Shown here: positions 26,668-35,338 of the stretch, piece by piece
Numbering within the stretch: the stretch's first letter is position 1
How the letters are laid out: the number at the start of each line of letters is the position of its first letter
Assembly (NCBI RefSeq): GCF_020026925.1
Contig: NZ_JAIQDW010000007.1
Location: 145,533 to 209,532, forward strand
DNA length: 64,000 nucleotides
DNA from: Flavobacterium hibisci
GTDB taxonomy: Bacteria > Bacteroidota > Bacteroidia > Flavobacteriales > Flavobacteriaceae
Reading direction: 5' to 3'
Translations under genes and position numbers: made by a program
The notes under the pieces: model-generated
Seen by the model: only the letters and a program-made list of their open reading frames with translations
Databases searched by the model: none
Told to the model about the DNA's origin: nothing

Positions 26668-29529
26668 ATGGCACCAGAAATTCTTAAGCTTATAAAAACC
26701 AATAACGATGCATATTATGTTAATCGGGGATTTTATTACCAATACCTAACGGTACTTCAAAAATGGGTTCAGCATTACATAAAGGGAAATGATGTAACTG
26801 TTTTTACTGAAGTTGGTAACGATATTAAGGAAGTTGGGCAAAAATTGGTCTATACCCAGGTAAAATGCTACAAAGCTCCTTTCAGTTTTCAAAACAGCAT
26901 CCTGAAAAAAGAACTCTTTACTTTTTTTGTACAGTTCCTTGAGGAAAAGGAAACAAATCCAGAACTGCAATTTCATTTTTTCACAAATACAGTACTCACC
27001 AAAAGCGAAACCCTATTGGCTGCCTGGATAAATTCACAGCCTCTAGTTGCAGGAGAACTGCACAGCCAGTGCACTAGAAAAATGAAGGAAATCCTTAAAA
27101 AAGAGTTCAAGGACCTTTGCAGGAAAAAATTAAATGACAAAACAAAAACTAATCAGGAGAAACTTGAAATAAAAACAGGATTCGCAACACTCATTACAGA
27201 GCTAGATAAAGCTGTACTTCTTGATGATTTTGTGCATCGTATACACTGGTTCTTTGGACATGAAACACCTTCGGAAAGTATCATTACACTGCACAATGCT
27301 GTTCTAGAAGATTTAAAACATGAAAAATTCGAAGGCAAACCTCCGGGAATGCTTCTCGAGGCACTTCTTTCGGAAATCTGCCGCTGCTCCCAATTAGAAG
27401 ATAGTAAAAGCAGAAAAGTAGACAATGCCATGATGGGGGTTATTCTGGCCCGAAAAGACGACCAGATTATGAGCTTAATAAGTGAATCTCTCGTAGAACT
27501 TCTCGATGTCAGAATTTATACTCTGGAGGACAAAGTAGCCAAGGTCGAACAAACACTAGAGCACTACAATATAACGCTTGCGGAACATTCAATACAGCTT
27601 AACTCGCTACTATTAGACACAGCCACACCAAAGGACAATCCATTGGGGCATGATCTTACTCTAGTACCCTATACAAGTAGCGCCCATATACTTGGAAGAA
27701 CTGAAGACCTCCAACAATTAAATATTCTACTTACAGAAAATAGGTGTATAAGCCTTTGCGGTGTCGGAGGAATTGGAAAAAGTTCTTTGGCTAAACTATA
27801 TGCTAATAATTACCACAGTGCTTATGACCATATTATTTGGATAGATGTTGAAACAGGGATATACGAAAGTTTCGTCTTGAACGAAACCCTAATCCAAAAT
27901 CTCTCTGTCAATGGTGAACAAACTCCCAAAAATAAATTTCAGGAAATTATACAAAAACTCAACAATATACAAGGTAAAGGGCTTCTTATAATCAACGATC
28001 TTTCCAGCGATGAAAAGGATACTCTCGAACAGTTAAAAAGCCTTTATAAGTGGAATATTATTCTTACGTCGCGTGTTCGTATAGATACGATGATAACACA
28101 AGAGGTCAGACCGTTGCACTTTGAATTCGCAAGAAAACTCTATCGAAAATTCGAGCCAAACAGGACTGTTGATAACGATATTTTTGAGCAATTCTTCGAC
28201 CTTATAGAATACAACACCCTAACCATTGTCCTTGTTGCCAAAACAATACATTTAAGTTTTGATCTTACCTTGGAAACATTTCTAAGCTATCTTAGGGATC
28301 AGCGTTTAGATGATGAGCAATTAGAGGTAGACATTGAATTGGGAAGCACTAGTGTAAGCCTTCTTAATATATTGCAAAAAACCTTTAGCTTAAAAAAACT
28401 CGATTCAGACGAGCGCTATTTTCTGCAATTTTTTGCGATGCTTCCGGCAGAAGGCATCTCAATGACTGATCTTGTATTATGGTACGTAAAAGAGTCTGAG
28501 AAAAAAAATATAGCATCATTTACAAAGGCTGTAAATCTACTTCACAAAAAAGGATTGATTACCCGCACAGGTAACCATGTTAAAATGGATATGATATTTC
28601 AGGAATCGGTATTATATCAGATGCGTAAAAATAAAGGTTCATTTTTGTCTCAAATGTTCCATGTGCCTTTTCTTGCTGCGCGCCTTAAAGAAGGTGCAGA
28701 AGGGAATCCTAGTCAAGCAGTTCACTTTGTCAAATATGCACAGTCATTCGTAAAGAAAATAAAAGAAGAATACAGAGAGCCGATTTATCAGTCAATGCTT
28801 CTTTTGGAAAATGAAATGCTAAACATCCAAAACTGGCTCCACAACCCGGATGAAATTATCCCAAAATGGGAGGATCTTACAAAAAGAGCTGTAGCGTACC
28901 TTGCCCCTGATGATTTCAATTTGGGGGTAATATACCATAATTACGGTCTTACACTTGTTGGTATTGATAAACGCGAGGATGCTACAGAATACTTTGATAA
29001 ATCTATAGCCATTTTCAAATCCCGGCAAAATAATTCAACTCATTTATTAAACATGATGTGCAACAAGGCTCATCTTTACCTGCAGCTCGATAATCTTCAA
29101 GGGTTTAAAGGTACATTTCAGGAGATACACGATTTAATAAAAATTCATAATCTTTGGCATGATCCAACCCTGCCGCTACAGTGTCACCTATTGGGTACAG
29201 CAAGCAAAAAATACAGGGATTATACTGAAGCCAAGAAAATGTTTTCAATGGCAATAAATGCGCATAAGGAACTACCTTCCGAAAATAGAAACGATCTTAA
29301 TCTGGTAGTATATTTATGTGATATAGCGTTTTGTTTTCTTATTGATAAAGAAATTGAGGCTGCTGAGAGAGCAGTGATATGGGCAGTAAATATCTTACAC
29401 CGACTTAAGGTTGGATCTGGCAAGCACTTAAAAGGAGTTATCGAATTAATGATCTGTATTACCGATATTAAAGGAGAATCAGAAAACAGAGATAAGCTAA
29501 AAGAAGCCCTTGAAAATTTAAATCGTTAA
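26668..29529 (+). CDS. Cap4-like nuclease/NB-ARC/TPR STAND protein, 953 aa
   Basis: Residues 1-210 resemble the Cap4/DUF4297 dsDNA endonuclease: GFYYQYLTVL, Glu48 in FTEVGNDI (Asp52), and Q64-V-K66 in VYTQVKCYK. A linker with a coiled coil follows (about 275-310). The NB-ARC domain has Walker A GVGGIGKSS (about 365-373), Walker B GLLIINDLSS (about 437) and the ILTSR sensor motif. A winged helix and then TPR-like repeats make up the last 250 residues (YHNYGLTLVGIDKREDATEYF). The family acts as abortive anti-phage sensors: TPRs bind a trigger, the NTPase oligomerises and the nuclease cuts DNA. It stands alone, between two Avs-like genes of a different architecture. Confidence 0.82.
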   Translation: MAPEILKLIKTNNDAYYVNRGFYYQYLTVLQKWVQHYIKGNDVTVFTEVGNDIKEVGQKLVYTQVKCYKAPFSFQNSILKKELFTFFVQFLEEKETNPELQFHFFTNTVLTKSETLLAAWINSQPLVAGELHSQCTRKMKEILKKEFKDLCRKKLNDKTKTNQEKLEIKTGFATLITELDKAVLLDDFVHRIHWFFGHETPSESIITLHNAVLEDLKHEKFEGKPPGMLLEALLSEICRCSQLEDSKSRKVDNAMMGVILARKDDQIMSLISESLVELLDVRIYTLEDKVAKVEQTLEHYNITLAEHSIQLNSLLLDTATPKDNPLGHDLTLVPYTSSAHILGRTEDLQQLNILLTENRCISLCGVGGIGKSSLAKLYANNYHSAYDHIIWIDVETGIYESFVLNETLIQNLSVNGEQTPKNKFQEIIQKLNNIQGKGLLIINDLSSDEKDTLEQLKSLYKWNIILTSRVRIDTMITQEVRPLHFEFARKLYRKFEPNRTVDNDIFEQFFDLIEYNTLTIVLVAKTIHLSFDLTLETFLSYLRDQRLDDEQLEVDIELGSTSVSLLNILQKTFSLKKLDSDERYFLQFFAMLPAEGISMTDLVLWYVKESEKKNIASFTKAVNLLHKKGLITRTGNHVKMDMIFQESVLYQMRKNKGSFLSQMFHVPFLAARLKEGAEGNPSQAVHFVKYAQSFVKKIKEEYREPIYQSMLLLENEMLNIQNWLHNPDEIIPKWEDLTKRAVAYLAPDDFNLGVIYHNYGLTLVGIDKREDATEYFDKSIAIFKSRQNNSTHLLNMMCNKAHLYLQLDNLQGFKGTFQEIHDLIKIHNLWHDPTLPLQCHLLGTASKKYRDYTEAKKMFSMAINAHKELPSENRNDLNLVVYLCDIAFCFLIDKEIEAAERAVIWAVNILHRLKVGSGKHLKGVIELMICITDIKGESENRDKLKEALENLNR

Positions 29530-30097
29530 AATCTACTTATCGGTAATGTAATACCTAAACTCTATTCGAGATCATATAATTTAGAAAAAAAAAACTACAT
29601 GACATCTTCCTTGTTAATAATAGACTAATAATCAAGTATGGACTTGATACTTTTTGCAGATAAAATGTTAAGACTAATTTTTAAAGATCATTCAAATTTC
29701 TAAAAAGAGATTTTACAAATTAATTAGTAGTGCAAAAAACATTCTTAGCTTTTCTCCAATTTTCTTTAACTGGACTTGGTATCATTTCTGCCACTAAGAG
29801 CTAAGGCGAATTTTGTCAATTTTTTCACCCATTCTAAGTTTTGTGGCAGAATCGTGGCACACTCTATTTTGAAAAACTAGAAGTTAAGTAAAATCTAGCG
29901 TTGACGAGTTTAGGTTCGAAACTTTTAGAAAGAAAAAAAGCATAATCAAGGAATAATTATCACATGAAAAAAAAAGTAGTTTTTCAGGTGCTCATTTTGC
30001 ACCGAAATTAGATGGTCACTTTAAACCAAAACGAGGTGGTCACTTTAAACTGGAAACAAGTGGTCAATATTACTAAGTTTTACACTAATAATCATAC
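29530..30097. other. Intergenic region with transposon relics
   Basis: After the NB-ARC gene the sequence decays. The minus strand has a short protein-like stretch at about 29765-29850 (PQNLEWVKKLTKFA) that may be the tail of a lost gene. The right part carries IS21-like end repeats (see 30013). No intact gene. Confidence 0.4.
30013..30066. repeat. IS21-type terminal repeats (relic)
   Basis: TGGTCA occurs three times at exactly 24-base spacing (30013, 30037, 30061), the first two as TGGTCACTTTAAA. Multiple spaced terminal repeats of this kind are typical of IS21-family ends. No istA/istB genes are present, so the element has been deleted or only an end remains. Confidence 0.55.
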
Positions 30098-30612
30098 TTA
30101 GATAAAAAGCCCATTTATAAAATCATTATTATTATTTAAAATTGCTTCGTAAAAAGCACTTTGCCATGAATTAATATTTATCGCCACGCGACTTCGATAT
30201 CCTTCTTCTAAATGACTTCTAAGCAAACCCCTTCCTGCTTTGTTGTACAAATTAGCGAACTCCAATCTCCTGTTTGAAAATTCTTCAATACCATGTGATC
30301 TATACAATGCGTTCAAATTAAACGAATCAAAGTGGTTTATTATCCTACAATTTAAAATGGGATCTCTTCCTACTGATGTGTAAACATAATATTCGATCAA
30401 TAGAGGCTTAATTTGAATAACCCTTCAAGACAGCCTCTTTACATTTTCAAGATCATCATAATAGGGATGAATTGTGTCATCAACTGCAGACCTTGGAAAA
30501 GCTGCCAATTTACCTTTATTGCAATCACTACAGGAAGGTATCAGATTTAATGTTGAAACTGAAAGTAGGGGATAACATCCTTTCTTTCAATTTTTAAAAG
30601 ACGAGCTGACAT
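30098..30612 (-). pseudogene. HNH endonuclease pseudogene
   Basis: An ATG at 30612 starts MSARLLKIERKDVIPYF, then the frame breaks. In a second frame the sequence reads YPLLSVSTLNLIPSC, then CSDCNKGKLAAFP and IHPYYDDLEN, the classic C-terminal half of an HNH nuclease (Asn-Leu-x-Pro-x-Cys-x2-Cys-Asn-x2-Lys). An in-frame TGA (30425-30427) interrupts it, after which the frame continues to 30098. The CxxC/DHxxP half of the HNH site is missing. The type resembles defence-island HNH proteins such as PtuB, but its partner ATPase is not evident. IS21-like ends lie next to it. Confidence 0.7.
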
Positions 30613-30713
30613 ATTTAAATAAAATCTCATAAATATCTCCCTATTTGCCTAATAAATCATATATAATTGCTATCAAAAATTATCTCCATAAATATTTTAA
30701 CACTAATCAAAAC

Positions 30714-33700
30714 TTATTGCTTATAAACTTCAATTGACTGGAAAACTGGAAAATTTTTCAATCCGCTTTCTGCATGAAGGTCTCGCATATTATTTATATT
30801 ACCTAAACTGAAATTGCGTTCTCCCCAAATTCCCCATACTAAAGTGCAATTGTGTGAAGTAAGGAAATTGTCAAGCAGATCTTTCCGCAGATATACAAAA
30901 TTATGTCTGTTATTATTATCCTGATTGAAGTTAACTTGCTGTGAAGCCAAACGGTTGTTGAGATCTTTAAGATTAAAAGTGTCTGGTTCATTAACTAGCT
31001 CAAGCTCCTTAAACAGCTCTTTTGAAATGACTGTTCTATGTCCTGTGTTATTTGAGCTGCTATCGCTTGAAAATGCATATTCCATAACTGGCAGAAGAAT
31101 TTCAAATTTCTTTTTTATCTGCTTGGTAACTTCAATTTCTTCAGGGTATTCCATCTCGAATTTATCAAAATTAAATTGCGGCCTATAATCCGGATGATCT
31201 TTTTTTACCGTATACGTTTTGGTATCTTCAATAAAAGATAATTTAACATAATTATCATATATTGCGCCATCAAAAAGGTACATTTCACCGGCAAAACAAT
31301 CGTGGTTTTCCCTTTTTTCCGGGAGCCATCTTCCTCTGAAGTTCTGCTTATTCAGCCGTAACAAAGCGTCATCCAAATCTTTGTTTTTTATAATAAGTGC
31401 TCTGATGAATATAAAGCGCTCCCTTTGGATTTCTTTATCCTCCTGGGATATGAATCCATCCATGCAGATCCATTCGCCTGGCTCTCCGTTTAGGCCATTG
31501 ACCTCAAGATATTTTGTTACATCTGCACCTCCTCCATTTCTATACCACTCCATCAGACTCTGATTCCTGTCCCCGAGATAATCCGTATCAACAAATTTTG
31601 ATTCATCATCTTTCAAGTCTTCAGGAAAACTCAGATCAATATCAGGATTGATTATCCTGAAATCTCCATATTCATTTTCCAGCAGGCCTTCATCATCCCT
31701 TAAGCCGGCAAGTTCATAAAATGCAATCCATGAATATTTTTTTCCGTAGCGCTCTGTTTTAGCTCTTCTTCCTCTGCTTGTATGTTCCATTCTTTGTATC
31801 CTGCTGTCCATTTCTTTGAATATCAGCCCATCCCACCCAAGCTGAAAAATACGCCAGTAGATCTGTCGGCGCACCTTCTTCTTACTCTCTGGATCACTAT
31901 AATTCCTTCCGTCATTTACGATCTGCCCTATGGTATAGTTGCTGAAATCCATATAAATTGGATCACTGAACGTCCCTTTCTGCCTTTCATAGTCAAATTC
32001 ACCCCAATCTCTTATGCCTCCTGTCTTGTAAGGTGCTCTTATGTTATTCTTTTCTGGCTCAGTAAGCAGATCAGGATAATATTTCAATGCAGTTTCAAGG
32101 CTCATAGCCGCATAGCATCGGGCAAGATAATGCGTAGTCCCATATGGAGCATCTTCCGAAAAAATTAGACTGTACAGCATTCGGCCCATAGGTTTTAAAT
32201 GCTGTTCACGAAATTTACGATCCATGCTGTTATGCTCTGCAAGTATCACTCCATACATTGCCCCAAGAGTTCTTTCCCACACGTAAGGATCGTTTACAGC
32301 CAGGGAATAGGAAACAAGTTCTGTAAACTCCTTTGGAAATCGTCTCCCGTAGTAATAGAGCGTCCTTGTAGCATGGTCACGCATGTCTCTGTTAGTGACT
32401 GTCAGCATCCACATCAGCTTTCGAGCTGCGATATGAACACGATCCGATATAACCTCTTTTTCTCTTATTGCTTTTTCTATATGATTGATATAACCGTAGT
32501 AGTTCCCATCTTCGTCGGGAAAATAACTGTTTCTGCACTTCTCGGTCCAATAAATATCCCTAAAGCCTACATTCATTGAACGAAGAAGATCGGATAGAAA
32601 AAGGAAATTTAGCGGATGCTCGATAACCAGTTCAGTAGTGTCAAAAAGGTCTATTAATGACCATGTTTTAGAAGTATCTCGAAAAGCTGTAGTAACCATT
32701 TCTTTCGCCAAGGCCTCATATGGCAGAATAATATCAGCATTCAAATCAAATAAGGCTTCCACTGTATATTTTGAGAGCGAATAAGATTCACTGATCAAAC
32801 ATTCTAGTCCAAAACGCTTGATTGCCAGTATGCAGAAGGAACGCAGAATATCATCATATAAGGCATGCCTGCGATTTTCTCCAAGAAGTGATACTGCAAA
32901 TTTTTTACTTTTTATAAGAGCCTTAACTTCATTACCGTCCCTGACAGTTTCTAATATGCTTTTAGCGATAAGATAACCGTTAAGCAGATCATAGGTAAAT
33001 GCCACAACTTCCATTCCATCCCAATCCCTGAAAATCAGCAGATCCTCGCCTTCAAAAGCATGTAAGGTCTCAGTATCAAGAACAGCAGGCACAACATCCT
33101 GCAGCGGTACATCTCTTTTATCACTGTTCCAGAGCACCCCAGAAATTTTATTAAGTATGTCTCTTGTAAAAGATTTACTGTAACGGAGCTCTCGTCCAAG
33201 CCTCCCTACAATATTTTCATTGCATTTCTGGAGATATTCTTCAAAAATGTCAAACATATCTTCATTTTGAAATGATACAGTTTCTCCCTTTTTGGCTTCG
33301 CAAAAGATTGTGAGATATAAAGGTTCTATGAAATGGTATATTCTCTCTGAATTGTTCTGCAGCGTAATGCCGTAATGATCAAAATATCTTTCTGTAGCTT
33401 CGTTGACATTGTAATTTGTAAAGCCATCCACCTCCACCTTCAAACTCCACTTTCCGTCGGGATAGGACAGATAGCCTTTAGGAAAGAGCACTTCTTCATA
33501 AGAGCTGCGATAGGTAGCTATCAAAAGGATATTAGAAAAATTCAGCCTGATTTCGTTAGCCAGCTCTTCTATGCCTGACGCCCAAATATCTTTCCAATAA
33601 GCCGATTCATTAAGACCGTCAATGGCAAGTACAAGTTTAGTCTTATTCACTCGTGCACATATTTCAAGTGCTCCAAAAAAATCCTTTACATTCCAGTCAC

Positions 33701-34982
33701 TTGGAATATCCAGCAGCTGTTTCATCTGTTCCTTCACAGGAAGATTAGACCTGAACTGGCTGCCAAAAAGAAAAAGTGCAGGCTTTCCGCCATCTATCTG
33801 CTTGCGCACTGTATCAACTGCTAGATGGGTTTTTCCTTTTGAGGCATTTCCTGAAATATAGGCTTCAGTTTCATTCACTGATTGAAGCATCGCAAAGATA
33901 TTTATATAAGCATCAAAATTTCTAATTGTAAAATACGGCCCCAGCAGACAGTTTCGACATTCGCGTATTTTTTGTTTAATTGAATGATCCGATTCTTTAC
34001 GCTCAACATCCAAGCTTATATCCGCAACAGCTTCATCTCTGCTAAGGAAAGAATATTCATTATAATAAACTTGAAATTCCTGTACAAAATTGTCTATCTC
34101 TGTAAGCAATGAATTAAGTTCGTGCCGTTCCTTCTGCTGTAAAATTATAACAGAAGCTCTAAGCAGTACATTTCCTCTTTCTATTAACGTTACATGGCTG
34201 TCAACAAGTACAAATTTGCTTATCTTTTTTACTGTCTCCTCAAAACCAATAGAAACATCGTACTCCCTGATCTTCTTAATATCGTCTTCATAATCAATTT
34301 TAAATCTATCGATATCCAGATGAGCAGCCCTATCCAGTATGAGTTCAGCTAAAGAATTTCCTCCTATAAACTTTGAAATTTCTTCGTCAGCGGAGCCGTT
34401 AATGTGAAGCGTCTCTAAATATTTCGATTTAATGACCCTGGATTCCCTAACGATCTCAAACTTTTCTCTGAACCACTCAAAATCAAGTATTTTATCTGAA
34501 AAGAAATATCGCTGGACATTCGGATACTTCCTTAAATAATTTAATATTTCACTCTCTCCCCAATGGATCAATTCTGGACTGCATGTAGATAATAAAACTG
34601 CTCTTCCTTTGTGTTTCTGTCCTCCGCAACTGTCAAACCATATTTTCTCAGAAGGTGTCATGGAAAGCTTACTGCATAAAAACCATTTTTTTAATCTTTC
34701 GCCATGCACATCTCCAGCTTTCTGCAGCGATTTTTTAATCTGTTCCTGTCTTCCGCTTTCGCTAAAACGTCCAAAAAATTTGCACTGCCATCCCCAGACA
34801 TCTCCGTTTGCAAATTCTAAATAAAATTCTACCCCATCACCTCCGCCACTGTCATCAATGGAAGTCAGTCTGCCTTGTGAAGAATATAATTCAAAGACTA
34901 TCTGATAGCATAATTCTTCAAAACTTTTCTTTTTGTCATCTCCATAGGGTTTAAGGTTTTCCCATTTGATTAGGTTGCTCAT
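30714..34982 (-). CDS. Avs-like STAND NTPase with N-terminal PD-(D/E)XK nuclease, second copy, 1422 aa
   Basis: Same architecture and length as the gene at 20959 but diverged. The N-terminal nuclease has FEELCYQ (Glu22/23), GGGDGVE (Asp49, Glu52) and Q66-C-K68 in GWQCKFF. The STAND NTPase has a P-loop GNASKGKTH (about 376-384) and Walker B LVLAIDGLNE (about 448-457). The C-terminal sensor half ends with GKKYSWIAFYEL, INPDIDLSF and LVWGIWGER, each matching a place in the first copy. The GC content is visibly higher than in the surrounding spacers. Avs-type recognition of a conserved phage protein followed by DNA cleavage is assumed. Divergent from the KAP gene. Confidence 0.82.
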   Translation of the reverse strand: MSNLIKWENLKPYGDDKKKSFEELCYQIVFELYSSQGRLTSIDDSGGGDGVEFYLEFANGDVWGWQCKFFGRFSESGRQEQIKKSLQKAGDVHGERLKKWFLCSKLSMTPSEKIWFDSCGGQKHKGRAVLLSTCSPELIHWGESEILNYLRKYPNVQRYFFSDKILDFEWFREKFEIVRESRVIKSKYLETLHINGSADEEISKFIGGNSLAELILDRAAHLDIDRFKIDYEDDIKKIREYDVSIGFEETVKKISKFVLVDSHVTLIERGNVLLRASVIILQQKERHELNSLLTEIDNFVQEFQVYYNEYSFLSRDEAVADISLDVERKESDHSIKQKIRECRNCLLGPYFTIRNFDAYINIFAMLQSVNETEAYISGNASKGKTHLAVDTVRKQIDGGKPALFLFGSQFRSNLPVKEQMKQLLDIPSDWNVKDFFGALEICARVNKTKLVLAIDGLNESAYWKDIWASGIEELANEIRLNFSNILLIATYRSSYEEVLFPKGYLSYPDGKWSLKVEVDGFTNYNVNEATERYFDHYGITLQNNSERIYHFIEPLYLTIFCEAKKGETVSFQNEDMFDIFEEYLQKCNENIVGRLGRELRYSKSFTRDILNKISGVLWNSDKRDVPLQDVVPAVLDTETLHAFEGEDLLIFRDWDGMEVVAFTYDLLNGYLIAKSILETVRDGNEVKALIKSKKFAVSLLGENRRHALYDDILRSFCILAIKRFGLECLISESYSLSKYTVEALFDLNADIILPYEALAKEMVTTAFRDTSKTWSLIDLFDTTELVIEHPLNFLFLSDLLRSMNVGFRDIYWTEKCRNSYFPDEDGNYYGYINHIEKAIREKEVISDRVHIAARKLMWMLTVTNRDMRDHATRTLYYYGRRFPKEFTELVSYSLAVNDPYVWERTLGAMYGVILAEHNSMDRKFREQHLKPMGRMLYSLIFSEDAPYGTTHYLARCYAAMSLETALKYYPDLLTEPEKNNIRAPYKTGGIRDWGEFDYERQKGTFSDPIYMDFSNYTIGQIVNDGRNYSDPESKKKVRRQIYWRIFQLGWDGLIFKEMDSRIQRMEHTSRGRRAKTERYGKKYSWIAFYELAGLRDDEGLLENEYGDFRIINPDIDLSFPEDLKDDESKFVDTDYLGDRNQSLMEWYRNGGGADVTKYLEVNGLNGEPGEWICMDGFISQEDKEIQRERFIFIRALIIKNKDLDDALLRLNKQNFRGRWLPEKRENHDCFAGEMYLFDGAIYDNYVKLSFIEDTKTYTVKKDHPDYRPQFNFDKFEMEYPEEIEVTKQIKKKFEILLPVMEYAFSSDSSSNNTGHRTVISKELFKELELVNEPDTFNLKDLNNRLASQQVNFNQDNNNRHNFVYLRKDLLDNFLTSHNCTLVWGIWGERNFSLGNINNMRDLHAESGLKNFPVFQSIEVYKQ

Positions 34983-35338
34983 TGCTATTATAATAAATTG
35001 GATGTTAAAGGGATTATTCGCGTCTGCTTCTCTAAAACAATAATTAGTTACTTACAAATTTATAAAATTGGCCTACAAAAAAAATTAATCATTAAAATAA
35101 GAACGTTTTTTAATTAGCCCCCAAAACAATTTAATGAATGGTAATATTTATTCCCAATTAAAAATTAAAAAGTAAGCCATAAACGTTGCTAGACTTTTAA
35201 CATCCGGTCAATACGGCTGGTATCTGAATATCACACACCCGTTAATATATTCTATCTGATGAACGGTGGCTAATATTTTATAGTCAGGAAGTAATTGTAT
35301 ATTTACCCATTGAATGTTTAATACTGCAATTACACACT
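34983..35338. promoter_or_regulatory. Divergent promoter region of the Avs-like and KAP genes
   Basis: This 356-base spacer separates divergent STAND and KAP genes. A near-consensus TATATTTA (one mismatch from TAnnTTTG) occurs at about 35298-35305 on the plus strand, without a good upstream TTG. No small gene or repeat is seen. Confidence 0.35.

Noticed and set aside
29765..29850. Possible integrase tail on the minus strand
   Set aside because: Only about 26 codons read as protein and no recombinase motif (R-H-x-x-Y) is present; kept as a note in the intergenic entry only.
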